Assembly: GCA_022813625.1 (NCBI GenBank)
Contig: JAKLMB010000010.1
Location: 248,001-312,000 of the forward strand
DNA from: Aaosphaeria pasadenensis
Lineage: Eukaryota; Ascomycota; Dothideomycetes; Pleosporales
Direction: 5' to 3'
DNA: 64,000 nucleotides
The translations under genes were made by a program, and so were the position numbers. Below, piece by piece: positions 11,892-24,415 of the stretch (positions within the stretch are counted from its first letter, which is position 1; each line of letters opens with the position of its first letter). The notes beneath the pieces were generated by a model. The model searched no databases. It was not told the origin of the DNA and saw only the letters and a program-made list of their open reading frames with translations.

Positions 11892-14800
11892 TGGTTGGGC
11901 TTTCCGATACGGGGGTAAGGACTCCATCTCCTGTCGTCGAAGTCGGTTCGATTTCGACCTTTACTTATGTTGTGAAGTGGACACTGACAGAGTGACGCAG
12001 AGTGTAAGGCACGAGAACTACAGGCCAGAACGCACAAGATCTTCCTGAATTGCTGCTCTTACTCTTACTTCAAAAGGGGGGTTGTCGAACTCGCGGGCAA
12101 ATTGATAACGGAAGCTTTCTACTTTGTGGTGAGATGATACACACTTTAATGATGAGGAAGGGAGTACGGATTTAGGGGAGGTCTAAGTCGGCCTGCAGGA
12201 ATAAAAATGAAATGAAATGGAACGACTGTTTGAGGACTCCGCGCAGATGATAAGAGACTATGACATTGCTGAGCAGTCTGCACAACATCTCTCTCGACCT
12301 CCATCATTGACACGGCATAAAGCTAGACTCTCTTCGCCTTTTGAATCATGCGTCAAGTTTGCTGCGAAGATGTCGTGGCAGCCCTATGCGTAGGTCATGG
12401 TCGTTTGGAAATGACCTTTTGTTTCGGAAGTCTGGGGCTTCGGGAATGGCACGCATTTATCTTTGCCAGTATACAAACTTTGAGCACCCGAGCTAATCCC
12501 CATGTACACAACATCATAATGATATGCAATATACTCCGTATATTCTCAGGTTTACATAGCCACCAGTAGCTCCGCAGGGAGATGGTAAAGCAATGTCACA
12601 CACCCTTTTTGATACCCTTCCGATATAAACATCATTTCCTACCTCCATCATAACTGGTAGGGATAGAGTAGAATACAGGGTGTTCGATTCTTCGTCTCGT
12701 ATTCACTTCAGAAAGAGTAGTTGCTACACAAACCGTACCTGAACCGCCTTGTTTGAAGTGACCAAAATGAGATACGTTGCAATCGGTGAATGTATTAGAT
12801 ACGCAGGAGTTGGTCGATCCGCATTCCAACCTCAACTCAACATCGTTCACATCGCGCACTACACGCACATCAAGATCCTACACCGATAGCTTTGGTTCTG
12901 CCTAGCCATGATATCTTTTGCTTTTGATTTCGACTGTGCGTTCTCTTCGAAGGGCGGGCGATTCTGTGTTTTGCCGCAGTATGTCCCGCGCCCATGAACG
13001 CAGCCAATGCTTCCATTTCAAACCCCGTGGGACCAGTCGAAGAGCGCACCATTCTAGCCATTGACACCGGCTCTCTCTTCTTCGGTCGTCGGGGAGCCAT
13101 GTTGGATATGACGGCTCTTTTCTTGAAGTCGAACGTCGCGTCACGCCTTCCACGGCGTATTTGCTTACTTCCCGGAGCATGCGGAAAGACAAAACGTAAA
13201 ACGTACAGACAAATAACAAGAAATACCAGAAGTAACTAACGAATACTCTGTTTCCTGCCCGTCTCACTTCGAGTATGCGAAGGCCGGCGTGCAGCAAAGG
13301 ACAATATATGAACAGAATAATTGGCTGTAGATACTAGCCTGCAAGGTATGTACTTCATAAATATCTATAGGTATGCATACTACATAATTAAAAAAGGAGT
13401 AAATCAAGTTAAAAATTAGGTATATCTTTTTATTCTAAAAAACATGAATTTATCTTATATAAGTATACTACAGCTTATTCGAAAAATCTATACATAATTT
13501 TTCCTATTCAGTATAAAAGAACCTGCAAGCACCTAATCATTAGTATCGTAATACACAACTTGCCTCTCTATTAAACAAGGCTCTCAAAGAAGCGTAAGGA
13601 CTCAGGAGGAGGGGAGCACGCGACGGCCGCTAAATGACGAAATATTGGGGAAAAGCCCACACGGCCGACGGTCTGGAATGGAAAAGGCATGTCTTTTCGC
13701 TAACTTTAAAAGAGTGATTGCTAAGCGTCTGTCGAGCTGGACAGTGGACATTGAACGCGCACACGTTGGAAAAGTACCCGGAAGACAGAAAAGGCAATCC
13801 GGTTGGGATTGGGGTCGTTATTCGCGCATTTCATTGAACATGTTCATAGCCAGTTCACACGCTGTGTCTACGATGGAATTACAACCAGAATAATAAGAAT
13901 AATAGTAACGAATAGTATTGCCAAAGGTCTTTCGGTGGTTGTAAGTTCAGATGCGTGGGGAAGAGTAGAAATCGGAAAAGGTGGACCAGGCCGAAAGCGG
14001 CGCGTTCGGCACGTGAGGGGTACCCGGTACTTTTGTCACGAGTTGCAGTCATTCTCATGCAGTGTACTCGAACATAGTCGTGTGGGGAATTGCAGTGAGG
14101 GGGAAGTATCGGGATTGTCTACGCATGAGATTTGGTAGGTATGTATGTAGATGGTGTTGGAGTTTACATATTGTGTAGCCCGTGTACCTCTGCGTGTGTA
14201 CTGTGAACATGGACAGACAGTACAGTACAGTACTCACAAGAATTCCGAAGTCACTATACCGCAAATAGCTACGATGGTGGGGAAGACGAAGACGAGACCT
14301 CCGAAGCGGCGAAGGTTCCCATTTCCAGAAACAGCGCAACTTCTCTCTCGCAAGCAGCCGCTGCTACAAATCCTACATGCAGATAACTTAGCTACCCACC
14401 TATGCCTAGAGGATACGATGGTGCGGGCCGGTGGGGACTGGATGTCTTGGGGGACATGTATGTACAAGGTACCTCGTGGGCAGGTATCGGAAAATCGGAG
14501 GAGGCCGATGTCGATTGTTACTGCGAATTGACAGTGGCAGATGCAGGAATGAGTTGATTTATCGGTTATGAGTCGATTTACTGTTGTTGTGTTTCATGTC
14601 TCATACTTCTATAGTTGGAGCTTCTACCCGTTCTTGGTGGAATTGGTTGAGGCACATATGCACTACTGATGTGTAGTAAGAGCGAAATGTTTACTGAGCA
14701 TGATGGTTACTCGTAGCACTCCAATCCCTCCTGGGTCTCAACATGTCCAGTGTCAGTCAGTACAGAACGAAAACTACAGCATGCTAACATTGTATACATT

Positions 14801-16459
14801 CTTGGACTCTTTTCTCTTCAGAGAGTGTTTCAAGACATGCTAGGAATTTCTCAACAATGAAACATTGCCAGGACGCCGTCGTTTTTATTCAAACAATAGT
14901 AGTCGTAAACCTCCACCAGGCACCGGTTACTGACAGACAGTCAACAGTCAACGATCGCCAGTCCCGAGTTACGGATCAAGGGCATGGCCTGGCAGGACTT
15001 AGACAACCCTAAGGGCTTACTAGTGGTGATTTAGCCACAGAGAGTAGTCGTAGTCGAAGTAGTCAGTCAGTCAGTCACAGTAAGTAAAGTAACCGGCCGG
15101 GTAGTGGTCACTTGTCGGTAGTCGAGGCCTTTACTGTGTAGACCATAGGCCATCGTTGCGAGTCACCATCAGAAGAAAAAGGCAATTCTCAACCCCCATC
15201 CCATCCTGGCCCATGATCCCATTAATGTTCCCTACAATAATGGCGCCTATTCCCTCCCCATTCATCCCATCCCATAATCCCATCCATGAAAGGTCACTAG
15301 TGAGAATGTGGATTAGATGTTAGGCTGTGACTGAACTACAGCGAGCGGGTGGAATTGTGAATCCGACTGAACAGTACAATACGACTGCGCTGCAAAAGGG
15401 TGTGTCTGAGTACAAATGTCGCGATCCCGCCCGCGCTGCTCGAACCTTTTTCTTCCCTTCCACCACCACCCACCCCCTCACACACTACAATAACTCCGCT
15501 CGCCCTTCGGCCCTACTTTGAAGAGGTTTTGAATTAATACTCACTACAAATACCTACTGGCCTTCCTATCCCATCTATCATCTTCCTCCTGGCAATCGTA
15601 CATAGCTTGAGGCCATTAAAGTACTCGTAGCATTACACAGTAGAAGGCGAATCGATTGCTGCACATCACAGGCACCCACGCACTGTCACTCGCATACACT
15701 TGGGTGACACAAGACTGTGACCCCGCCATTCGACAATTCGCCATTCGCCATCCACCATCAGCGACTCTCTGCTCCCTTGATTCCCCCACCAAACGAAGCC
15801 ATAGGGCCAGCCATACAGCACCTAACACTCAACTAACACCTGCATCTGATACCGGCCGGCAGTCAACAACACCATCATCATCATCGTCATCTAGGTAACA
15901 TACCACATACCTCATACATTCTCCGACCATAATCCCTATCCCCGTGGCTTGTCCTTTATTACTCGTCCTACATACCGACAATCCCTCGGCCCCCGCGTCA
16001 TCGCCCGTCGCCCATCGCAAATCATTCCCTCCCCCAATTCCATCAGCCAGTCACCGGCCTCAACTAGCTGCACCGCCATAATCCGGTCACTTTCTACCAG
16101 TACCAGTGGCACCAGCATCCTTCAACCGGTACGCAATTCTTTTACCTTTTCTGGTCCCTTGTCATAAAAAAATACATACCTACCCTACATACATATCTTT
16201 CCGAACTTGGAATACATATAACATCCACGCTGGACCCTTCTTTCGACAATTTCCTCCACTAACGCCACCCACCCATTCAGCGCTACACTTAGTCTCTGCC
16301 TACACTCTACGCTTACTCGTACCATCACCACCACTACTTCGAAATACAACCGGTCCACTTCACACTCAACTGTCTCCTCTTATCTCCCTTCGGAGACACT
16401 TGGCCGGGTCGTCGATTACATCAACTCCCCGTTCGACACCCTCTCACCCTCTGCCCGCC
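11892..16459. other. Long gene-poor region
   Basis: About 4.6 kb without a convincing gene. It holds an AT-rich island (about 13360-13540), short simple repeats (ACAGT near 14215-14235, AGTC near 15060-15080) and, near 15.9-16.4 kb, a C-rich stretch that is probably the promoter and long leader of the NMN adenylyltransferase gene. Antisense frames around 12870-13300 have coding-like GC content, but I found no protein similarity and no consistent splice model. Confidence 0.45.
13360..13540. other. AT-rich island
   Basis: A roughly 180-bp tract of mostly A and T with many TATA steps and A runs, flanked by balanced sequence. It has no open frame and no repeat structure that I can see. It could be a decayed element or a spacer. 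Confidence 0.55.
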
Positions 16460-17409
16460 ATGAACCCCACCACACTCACCAACGGTGACGTCCCTCAGCC
16501 AACACTGGCCAGCGACATCGACTCCACCGAAACCATGACCCTCGACACCTACACATTCCCCACCGAGCGACTAAAGACCGTCATGTCGAGCCCGAACAAG
16601 ACGCCCCTCGTCCTCGTATCCTGCGGCTCCTTCTCCCCTCCCACCAACCTGCACCTGCGCATGTTCGAAGAGGCCGCAGACTACTGCGAATTCGAGACCG
16701 ACTTCGAGGTCATCGGAGGATTCTTCAGTCCCGTCGGAGACGCTTACAAGAAGGCCGGCCTCGCCTCCGCAAACCACCGCATCAACATGACGAGAATCGC
16801 CGTGCGCGACAGCTCCACCTGGATCGGCGTCGACCCTTGGGAGCCGCTCCACAAGGAATACCTGCCCACCGTGAAAGTCTTGGACCACTTCGACTACGAA
16901 TTGAACAAGGTCCGAGGGGGAATCGACGACTCCACCGGCCAGAAGAAGCAGATCCACGTCGCGCTGCTCGCGGGCGCAGATCTGATCCAGACGATGAGCA
17001 CGCCGGGACTGTGGGCCAAGGAAGATCTGAGTAGGATTCTAGGACACTACGGTGCCTTCATCCTGGAGCGCAGCGGCACAGATATCGGTACGTACTTTTA
17101 CACTCACGAAAAACACAATGCACACAAGCTAACACACCCACAGACGACGCACTCGTCAGCCTGCAGCAATGGCGAGAGAACATCCGAGTGATCCCGCAAC
17201 TGATCCAAAACGACGTCTCGTCCACCAAGATCCGCCTCTTCCGAAAGCGCGGCAAGAGCATCCGCTACTACATCCCGGACAAGGTCGTCGACTACATCTA
17301 CGAGCACGGCCTGTACGCCGACGACGAGAAGAAGCAGCCGGAGAAGGGCAAGGAGAAGGCAGCGAGCGAGTCCGCGCCCGCCGGCTCATCGATCGCGGCG
17401 ACTTCTTGA
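16460..17409 (+). CDS. NMA1: Nicotinamide-nucleotide adenylyltransferase (NMNAT)
   Basis: Joins nicotinamide or nicotinate mononucleotide to the AMP part of ATP, the shared last adenylylation step of de novo and salvage NAD synthesis. Exons 16460-17087 and 17144-17409 (56-nt intron, GTACGT donor) encode 297 residues. Family motifs are clear: the nucleotidyltransferase loop GSFSPPTNLHLRMF near residue 55 (the T/HxxH signature is TNLH), the substrate-binding stretch NHRINMTRIAV, WIGVDPWEP, and the C-terminal VSSTKIR motif near residue 235, followed by RYYIPDKVVDYI. The ATG at 16460 is chosen because the open frame upstream starts at GTG and reads as low-complexity leader. The C-terminus is a Lys/Glu/Ser-rich tail of about 30 residues. 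The eukaryotic NMNAT assignment is secure; which yeast paralogue it matches best is not. Confidence 0.95.
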
Positions 17410-19442
17410 ACGGGCGTCTGAGCGCCGTGCTTGAACGAACAATAGAATCAGCATGTTGTCAAATCTTACTCTATACACATAGACAGACAGACAGACAGAC
17501 AGACAGCCATGCAAAGAGGGAGAGGGATATAACGATACACACATCCATCCCGCCGCGCTCCAGTCCTCGCCGACGAACGACCCGCGCGACGCAGCGTCGC
17601 CAAACCAGGCAACTACCAACATGTAACAACAATTACCAAACACATCATCGGGCGCAGGCTGTACTCTTCATTCATGGCTTTTCCTTCCATCCTCAAGGCT
17701 ACATTCACCCGGCGGACCACCATGCAGCGTTCGCCAGCTAGCCACCGCCACACGAACGACGACATCACGCACGACCTTCTAGACCCCCACCATACCTTTA
17801 AACCAGCCCATCAAAAGGCTCACAACACAACCTCTTTCCTCCTCTCCTTTCCTTTCACAGTTTCCCTTTCATTTTCCTTGTTTCATTGTACGTATTCTAT
17901 ATCCTTTTTTGTCAGAAGCATTAAACACCCATGATACCACCAATACCACCCATAAACAAAGATAGCCAGTTCAGTCAGTCAGTCAATGCGATGAAAGTAG
18001 CATGAAATGCCATCAAGCCTTTACACTTTCCAAACCCTCGAGAGCTTTTCTAGTGATTGATTATACATGTGTGAAAAATACATTGCACTCCAGCACGCAA
18101 CAGGTGAAAATCGATATACTTTTGTACTACCCCTAACTGCTGTAGATAAAATGCAGAGTTGGGCAACGGAGTACGAAAGGGTACGTCATTTCGTCTGTAC
18201 CTTGTGAAGCCTTCCCTCTTCTGAGTCCTCTCCTAACATAGGTAACCCTTGTATCAATGAGGTGGTGTCGCCCAAACCCCGCTTCGCCGTCGTTCATATC
18301 CACTACATACCCTCCTACCTACTTACCTCGGAAGGAGGAGGTGTCTGTATCTAACGTATACCGAGTATGTTTTTGTTTCGTAGGTTCATTGCTTTAGATG
18401 GGCGGCGGGTGTCGGTGTTGTACTGAGACATGCCGTGTCATGCTGATATATACACGTGGGCGTGAGTACTGGGCCGGCGAGGAATCTCTACGCTGCTCCT
18501 ATTCTCGAAATACATATGATTATCCAGGTAGACAACTACATAGTAACATAGATATACACAATATCCATATATCTCCAAAGTCTAATCAATGCTAGATTCA
18601 TCGCCTCCCTCTCCCTTGCCAAATCCCGCCCAGCACCCTAACCCACCCTCTCCGTCCAATTCCTACACAAACACAGCCTCTACCAAGTCCCAAGCTCCCA
18701 CTGAGACCCCAAAAAAAACAAAAACCCCAATAACAGAAAACAAAGACCCCAAAACCAACTTTTCCAACTTTTTCTCCTCCTTCAATAGTCCCAATAACAC
18801 CTACCCAGTCCATAGTCCAAATCCAAGAATATTAGTTTTAGTTTAGCAGGGGGATTCCCCCGAGGAAATAAAGTCGGCATCCCGGCACACGGCTACGTGC
18901 AATACCTAGAGTCTCGAGTTCGCGGCGCCAAACCCCCAAGGCGCAAAAACATAGAGAGTCCCCATAGCAACGCGACCGCCAACGTCACGGCGTCACAGCG
19001 TCACCAACTGCGGCAAGCGTCACCGCCCTCCCCCCCGGCCGGCGGGTCTCCCAAGTGAAAAACATACCTATGTCGTCTTAAATTGGTGCATGGCCATTGT
19101 ACATACATACGTGTACATAGTACATACCTATCTACCGCGTGTGAGACGAGTGGTTTCTGTTTTTGTATGGGTGACGGCTTGCTTGTGAGAGATTGAACGT
19201 CCGAGCGCTTTTATTTGTGTGTATCCTTCCAGCGAGCGATTCTGCGATAGATCAGGCCCCGTTTCGACTTCCAAACACGCATTGAGGATTAGAAAAGAAA
19301 AGAAAAGAAAGGGGAAGGGGAAAGCAGAACAGAGAAGATCCGACATACCATCGTAACTACACAGCTACAACCCCCGCCATTACAATCACCCGCAAAGACG
19401 TACATACCACAATAGACGACACTCCCAGAGAAAGCGACCGCC
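17410..19442. other. Intergenic region
   Basis: About 2 kb between NMNAT and the glucanase gene. It contains an (AGAC)n microsatellite at 17481-17506, low-complexity Pro/Ser-type frames near 18.6-18.8 kb that I do not accept as genes, and a purine-rich AGAAAAG repeat near 19288-19318 in the likely leader of the glucanase gene. Confidence 0.5.
17481..17506. repeat. (AGAC)n microsatellite
   Basis: Six and a half perfect copies of the tetramer AGAC lie about 70 bp after the NMNAT stop codon, probably in its 3' UTR. Confidence 0.9.
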
Positions 19443-22098
19443 ATGCCGCGCGACGACCCAGAACCCGACTCCGACCGCGACCTCGAGCGCGAGCGCCGCC
19501 GCCGCGACCGAGACCGCACCCGTCGCCAACAAGCGCGCAACTCCTCGCAGCAGCCGTCGCCGCGGCGTCCCCGCGACGGCTCCCGCGACGAACATGGGCG
19601 GCGGAGGAAGGGCCACAGGGCCACGGACTCGCAGGGCGACGCGCTGCTGCCGCGGGCGTCTCCGGCAGCAGCGCGAGGGGCCTCGCGGCGGCGGCAGTCA
19701 GAGTCGGAGTGGGAGAGGGAGGAGGGGTCGACGCCGAGGAGGTCGAGGAGGTCCAGTGCGACGCCCGGGGGTGGCAGTTCGAGGGATAGTGGGAAGCCGT
19801 TGAGTCTTGACGCGCTGGCTAAATTGGATAAACATAATGCGAAGAAGGCTGGGTGGAGGGGCTACGATTACGACGAGGATTATCTGAGGGAGGTCAGGAA
19901 CAAGGAGGCGAAGCTTGAGAAGCAGAGGGTTAAGGAAGAGAGGGAAGAGAAGAGGAAGGAGAAGGAGGAACAGAGAGCGAGAGAGGAGAAGGAGGCGAAG
20001 AGGAAAGCGTATGAGAGTAGTCTTGCGGCCGAGGAGGCGGCGAGGCTGAAGAAGGAGAGAATGAGGAGAGAAGAGAGGGAGAGGAGGCGAGCCCATACAG
20101 ATGATGAGGGACGGGGCGGCGGAGGCAGGAGAGGAAGCTTCACCGACGTGGAAAGGGACGAGAGACGGAGACGATATGAGGAGAAATATACACCATCCGA
20201 GAGGGCTGAGAGACGCGAGCGCAGACGCGAAGAGAAAAGGCACAGAACGGAGCAGAAGAATCGGAGGGTGATTAGTGGTCCCCTCGCTGAAGAAGGCGGC
20301 ATCGATGATGACGATGAGTACCGGTATATGATGGAGAAACGAGGAGGCGCGGGCAAAGCTCCTTCTGAGCTCTCCGAAGAGGAAGCTGCCAGGAAGAAGA
20401 AGAGGAAGAAGATCAGTGAGTAAATTCTGCTATGAACCCTGCATGTGGTTATGCTAATACCGAACTGCAGTCATTGGAGTGATAGCCCTGCTTCTCGCTC
20501 TTGCGATTATCATTCCTGTCGCAGTCATGGTGTCCAAGAAAAACAGTGGCGATGACGGCGGAGGAGGTGGTGGTACATCGAACGATGGAGAACCCAGCAA
20601 GAGCAACCTCAAAGACATCGATCCAGCCAGCATTCCAGACAGTGCTAAAGGGGGCATATTGGATCCATTCTCTTGGTATGATACGGCGGACTTTAACGTG
20701 ACGTATACGGATAAAACTGTCGGCGGACTGCCAGTCATGGGGCTTTTCGACAAATACGATGACAATGTGCAGGCCAACGACAAGGTACCGAAGCTGAACA
20801 AAGCGTTCGAATATGGCAAAATGCCCATCCGAGGTGTCAACGTTGGTGGATGGCTAAACCTGGAGCCTTTCATCACCCCATCCTTCTTCGATTCGTACAC
20901 CCAGCGTGACAATATTGTCGACGAATACACGCTTTGCACCCGCCTCGGAGACAGGTGCAAATCCTTCTTGGAGAAGCACTATGCCACCTTCGTCACAAAG
21001 CAAACCTTCAAGGACATCCGAGAAGCAGGTTTCGATCACGTTCGCATACCCTTTGGATACTGGATTGTAACCACCTATGAAGGAGACCCTTACGTCAAGC
21101 AAGTGTCGTGGCGATATCTACTGCGCGGCATTGAGTGGGCCCGTGAGAATGGACTCCGCATCAACCTCGACCTTCACGGCGCGCCAGGGTCTCAGAACGG
21201 ATGGAACCACTCTGGTCGTCAGGGTGTGATCGGGTGGCTCAATGGTACCGATGGCGAACTCAACGCGCAACGTACTCTCGACGTACATCATCAACTATCG
21301 CAGTTCTTCGCTCAACCACGCTATAAAAACATCGTAACTATGTACGGCCTGGTCAACGAGCCCCGAATGGTTGAGATCGATACTCCAAGCGTGATCTCCT
21401 GGACCGAGAAAGCTATCAGCCAGATCCGCAAAGACAACATATCTGCCGTCCTCGTCTTCGGCGACGGTTTCTTCGGCCTCGACAACTGGCAAGGCAAGCT
21501 CCAAAACGATGACATGCTTCTCCTTGACGTCCATCAATACGTCATCTTCAACGTCGACCAGATCTCCCTCAAACACACCGACAAACTCAACTTCGCCTGC
21601 CGCGGCTGGACCGCCCAGTCCAAACGTTCTATGGACAAGAAGACTGGATTCGGCCCAACCATGTGCGGTGAATGGTCCCAGGCCGACACGGATTGCACGC
21701 AGTTCATCAACAACGTCGGCAAAGGAACTCGCTGGGAGGGCACTTTCAACACCGGAAACGCCTCCACCTCCGTCCTCAAGCCCCAATGTCCAGCCACCAC
21801 GTGCTCCTGCGACGGCGCAAACGCGGCCCCCGGCGACTACAGCGACGCTTACAAGAAATTCCTCTACCAGTTCGCCGTCGCCCAGATGATCAGTTTCGAA
21901 TACGGCTGGGGCTGGTTCTACTGGACCTGGGATACCGAAAAGGCGACACAGTGGAGCTGGAAAAAAGGTCGCGCCGCAGGCATCCTCCCCAAAGACGTCA
22001 GCGACAAGAGCAGCTGGGACTTCGACTGTCCCATGGAGCTAGATGATTTCGAGAAGCTGGGCCTGCCCGAGAGTTATAAACGAGATATGATGTGGTAG
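19443..22098 (+). CDS. exgD: Membrane-anchored exo-1,3-beta-glucanase (GH5, ExgD type)
   Basis: Hydrolyses beta-1,3-glucan from non-reducing ends at the cell surface or wall. Two exons, 19443-20415 and 20471-22098 (55-nt intron, GTGAGT donor), encode 866 residues. Residues 1-320 are a highly charged Arg/Glu/Lys-rich, coiled-coil-like cytoplasmic region. The intron join then creates a single signal-anchor helix at about 325-348 (IIIGVIALLLALAIIIPVAV), so the enzyme is a type II membrane protein. The extracellular GH5 domain shows INLDLHGAPGSQNG, the acid/base Glu about 621 in GLVNEPR and the nucleophile Glu about 725 in MCGEWSQA. The type II layout matches the fungal glucan 1,3-beta-glucosidase D group. 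It converges with the dehydrogenase gene, the two stops being about 450 bp apart. Confidence 0.94.
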
Positions 22099-22546
22099 AT
22101 ATCTAAAATAGTCCCCCTGGAGATACACACACGCACTGGGGCGAGGTACATATATATGCAAGGGCTTATATGGGATTGCTATTTCACGGCGTTTCTGTTT
22201 GATTTTCTTGCATGGCGGAGTCGATGGGTTTACTACTTGATGCATATTGGGGGATTGTGTGGCATCTTGCAGATATATATTAGCATTGACGTTCGATAAT
22301 CGTTTCCTGCATAGCGTTGATGTTTTCAGTTAATAGCATGGCAGTAGACATATATATATATTTCGACGATGGAAACATCTATACATTTTCTCAAGTTCTT
22401 TGCTTTTTGTTCACTTTGATTATTGCACGAAATCGTAATCAAGATTTCATAACTCATTCGTAATCCCTTTGATGAAAGTAAGTAAGCTGGAAAATTACTA
22501 CGCAGTCTCATATTCGTCTTTGCAACTTTCGATGTATTTCTATGTT
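22099..22546. other. Convergent intergenic spacer
   Basis: About 450 bp between the stop codons of two convergent genes. It is AT-rich with short TATA runs (for example 22350-22362), consistent with two facing 3' UTRs. Nothing else is seen. Confidence 0.5.
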
Positions 22547-23791
22547 TTATAGCTTATCTTTATGCGCTGTGACTAGGATCTTGATATGTTTGTCCTTGTT
22601 CGCAACGAGCTCGTCGAATCCCTTCGTTGAGATGTCGTCAATATGAATGCGACTGGTGACCATCTTCTCCACGCCTTTGAATTTACCTACAAAATATCAT
22701 TAGATAGTAGTAGGCGTAGTGAGTTTGCTCGACTTACCGGCAACGAAAGCATCCACTGTCTCCTTGTAATGTTGATCAGTGTACGACAAACTCGCTCTCA
22801 TGTGAATCTCCTTCAACATGAACAAGCCAACTGGAACATTCATCTGCATCTCTCAATTAGCCCACGATCAAAAATCAACAAAAAGCCCAGAATCTTACAG
22901 GCGTCTCCCACCCCGCAACATTCATATACGTCCCATGATGCCTCAACGCATCCATCCCCGCCTCCAACCCCTTCTGAATCCCCGCGCAATCAAACACAAT
23001 ATCCACCCCCTCTCCGCCCGTCAACTCCCTCACTCTGTCTCCAACATTCTCTTCAACCGGATTAAACACCTCGTCCGCAAACTCCCTATTCTGCGCCGCG
23101 CGCGTCGCCGTAGGCTCAGACACATAGATCCTCTTACACCCCTTCGCGCGCAAGCAATGGATATGCGCGATGCCCACCGGCCCACCCCCAACAATCAGCG
23201 CGCTCGTCTTGCTCCAGTCGATATCCCCTGAAATCGCAATCGCATGCCACGCGACGGCTAACGGCTCAATCAGCGCCGCGAGCCGCAGATCCACGTGCTC
23301 GGGCAGCGGGTAGCACAGCTTCGCGTCGACGGCGACGGCCTCGGAGAACCCGCCGCCGGAGCCAGACAGCCCTTTGAAGCCCCATGTGCGGCAGGCGTTA
23401 GTGTGGGATTCGGAGCAGCGGGTGCAGGAGCGGCAGAAGATGCGCGGGTCCACGGAGACGGGTTGGCCTGGGGTGAGGGGGGATCCCTCGGGCGCGGACA
23501 CGATGCGCCCGCAGAACTCGTGGCCGAGGGTTACGGGGAGGGATTCGTGAGTTGCGGGGTGTGGGTTGTCTTTCGTGGGGATTACGAGTGGTCCTGTGGT
23601 GTTTATGTTTAGAATTTGAGGGTGTGGTAGGGAGATGGGGGATCGTGAGGACCAACTAGGTATTCGTGAAGGTCGGAACCGCAGATTCCGCTCCATTCGA
23701 TGGCGACGAGGGCTTCGTGAGGTAGGGGGGAGGGTTTGGGGACATCATTCACGCGGATGTCGCGTTTGCCGTAGAATTGGGCGGCTTTCAT
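22547..23791 (-). CDS. Zinc-dependent medium-chain dehydrogenase, (R,R)-butanediol dehydrogenase-like
   Basis: NAD-dependent polyol or alcohol dehydrogenase, probably interconverting acetoin and 2,3-butanediol or a related vicinal diol in the cytosol. My model has four exons, 23791-23653, 23593-22899, 22843-22738 and 22686-22547, giving 359 residues, the usual family length. Visible motifs: catalytic-zinc Cys in SGICGSDLHEY, GHEFCG, the structural-zinc pattern CRSCTRCSESHTNAC and the Rossmann loop VGGGPVG. Introns 2 and 3 have standard GTAAG donors. Intron 1 needs a weak GTCCTC donor, but the resulting EYLVGP join matches the family. The protein ends in HKDKL, which is not a standard peroxisomal or ER signal. 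Sorbitol or threonine dehydrogenase is a possible alternative activity. The gene diverges from the RGG-protein gene across about 620 bp. Confidence 0.87.
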
Positions 23792-24415
23792 GGTGGAAAA
23801 TGGATATCAATATGAGGATGTGAACTCGGGTCCAACTTAGGTATCAAGTAAGATATAAGTTCAAGAACGAGCTCAAGTTGGTATATATTGATCTATAATG
23901 GGAAGAGGGCTTCATGTTATGTAGAGACCCCGCTGTAGTTCTCTGTCCTACATACGCATACTTACGCAACAGCTTCGATTCGATCGTACAGCTCTTAATT
24001 TGGTAGGCCGGTTAAGGAGAACCGGCGTCATAATAGTGAGGGGATATGCACCGCCGACCGAGGCATCGTCTTTGGTTGTCAGCTTTTGTTGTGCACTCAT
24101 ATGTGAGACTTGCAGCTCATATGCAACTAGCACTGAATTGGAGTTTGAGCATTGCTGCTTTGATCAGATTTGTAATAACGCCCTTTGAAACAAACCCTGA
24201 TCACTGCGATTCCAGTGTTCAGGTCAGGTACCCGATGGGATGGATGGATGTTTAGCATGAAGTCTGGGGACAAATGTCCCTGCCCCGCGCTTACCCCGAC
24301 CCGGCCTAGCCTAAATCGGTTGCCCGTGAACAACTCGTTCACTGACAGTCTTGGATTTTCTATTTCACCGTATTGTTAATTATTTCAGACGCCATACCCT
24401 CCTCCACTAGAAAAA
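23792..24415. other. Divergent promoter region, dehydrogenase / RGG protein
   Basis: A 624-bp spacer between two divergent start codons, and hence presumably both promoters. No long open frame, repeat or RNA gene was found. Confidence 0.5.

Noticed and set aside
11914..11965. tRNA-like T-arm (GTCGG TTCGATT TCGAC) with flanks GGTAAGG / CTTTACT that can pair
   Set aside because: The distance between the pairing flanks is too short for D and anticodon arms, and no A box or anticodon stem fits. It is taken as a chance hairpin.
12148..12272. ATGATGA ... CTGA arrangement resembling a C/D snoRNA
   Set aside because: The spacing is long, there is no terminal stem, and the sequence before CTGA has no rRNA complementarity that I recognise.
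12870..13300. Overlapping frames on both strands in a GC-richer patch (76-131 residues)
   Set aside because: One minus-strand frame has an ATG at 13100, but neither strand gives recognisable protein or splice support. Left unannotated.
18589..18846. Pro/Ser/Thr-rich 85-residue frame
   Set aside because: Low-complexity composition explained by C-rich spacer DNA; no homologue recognised.
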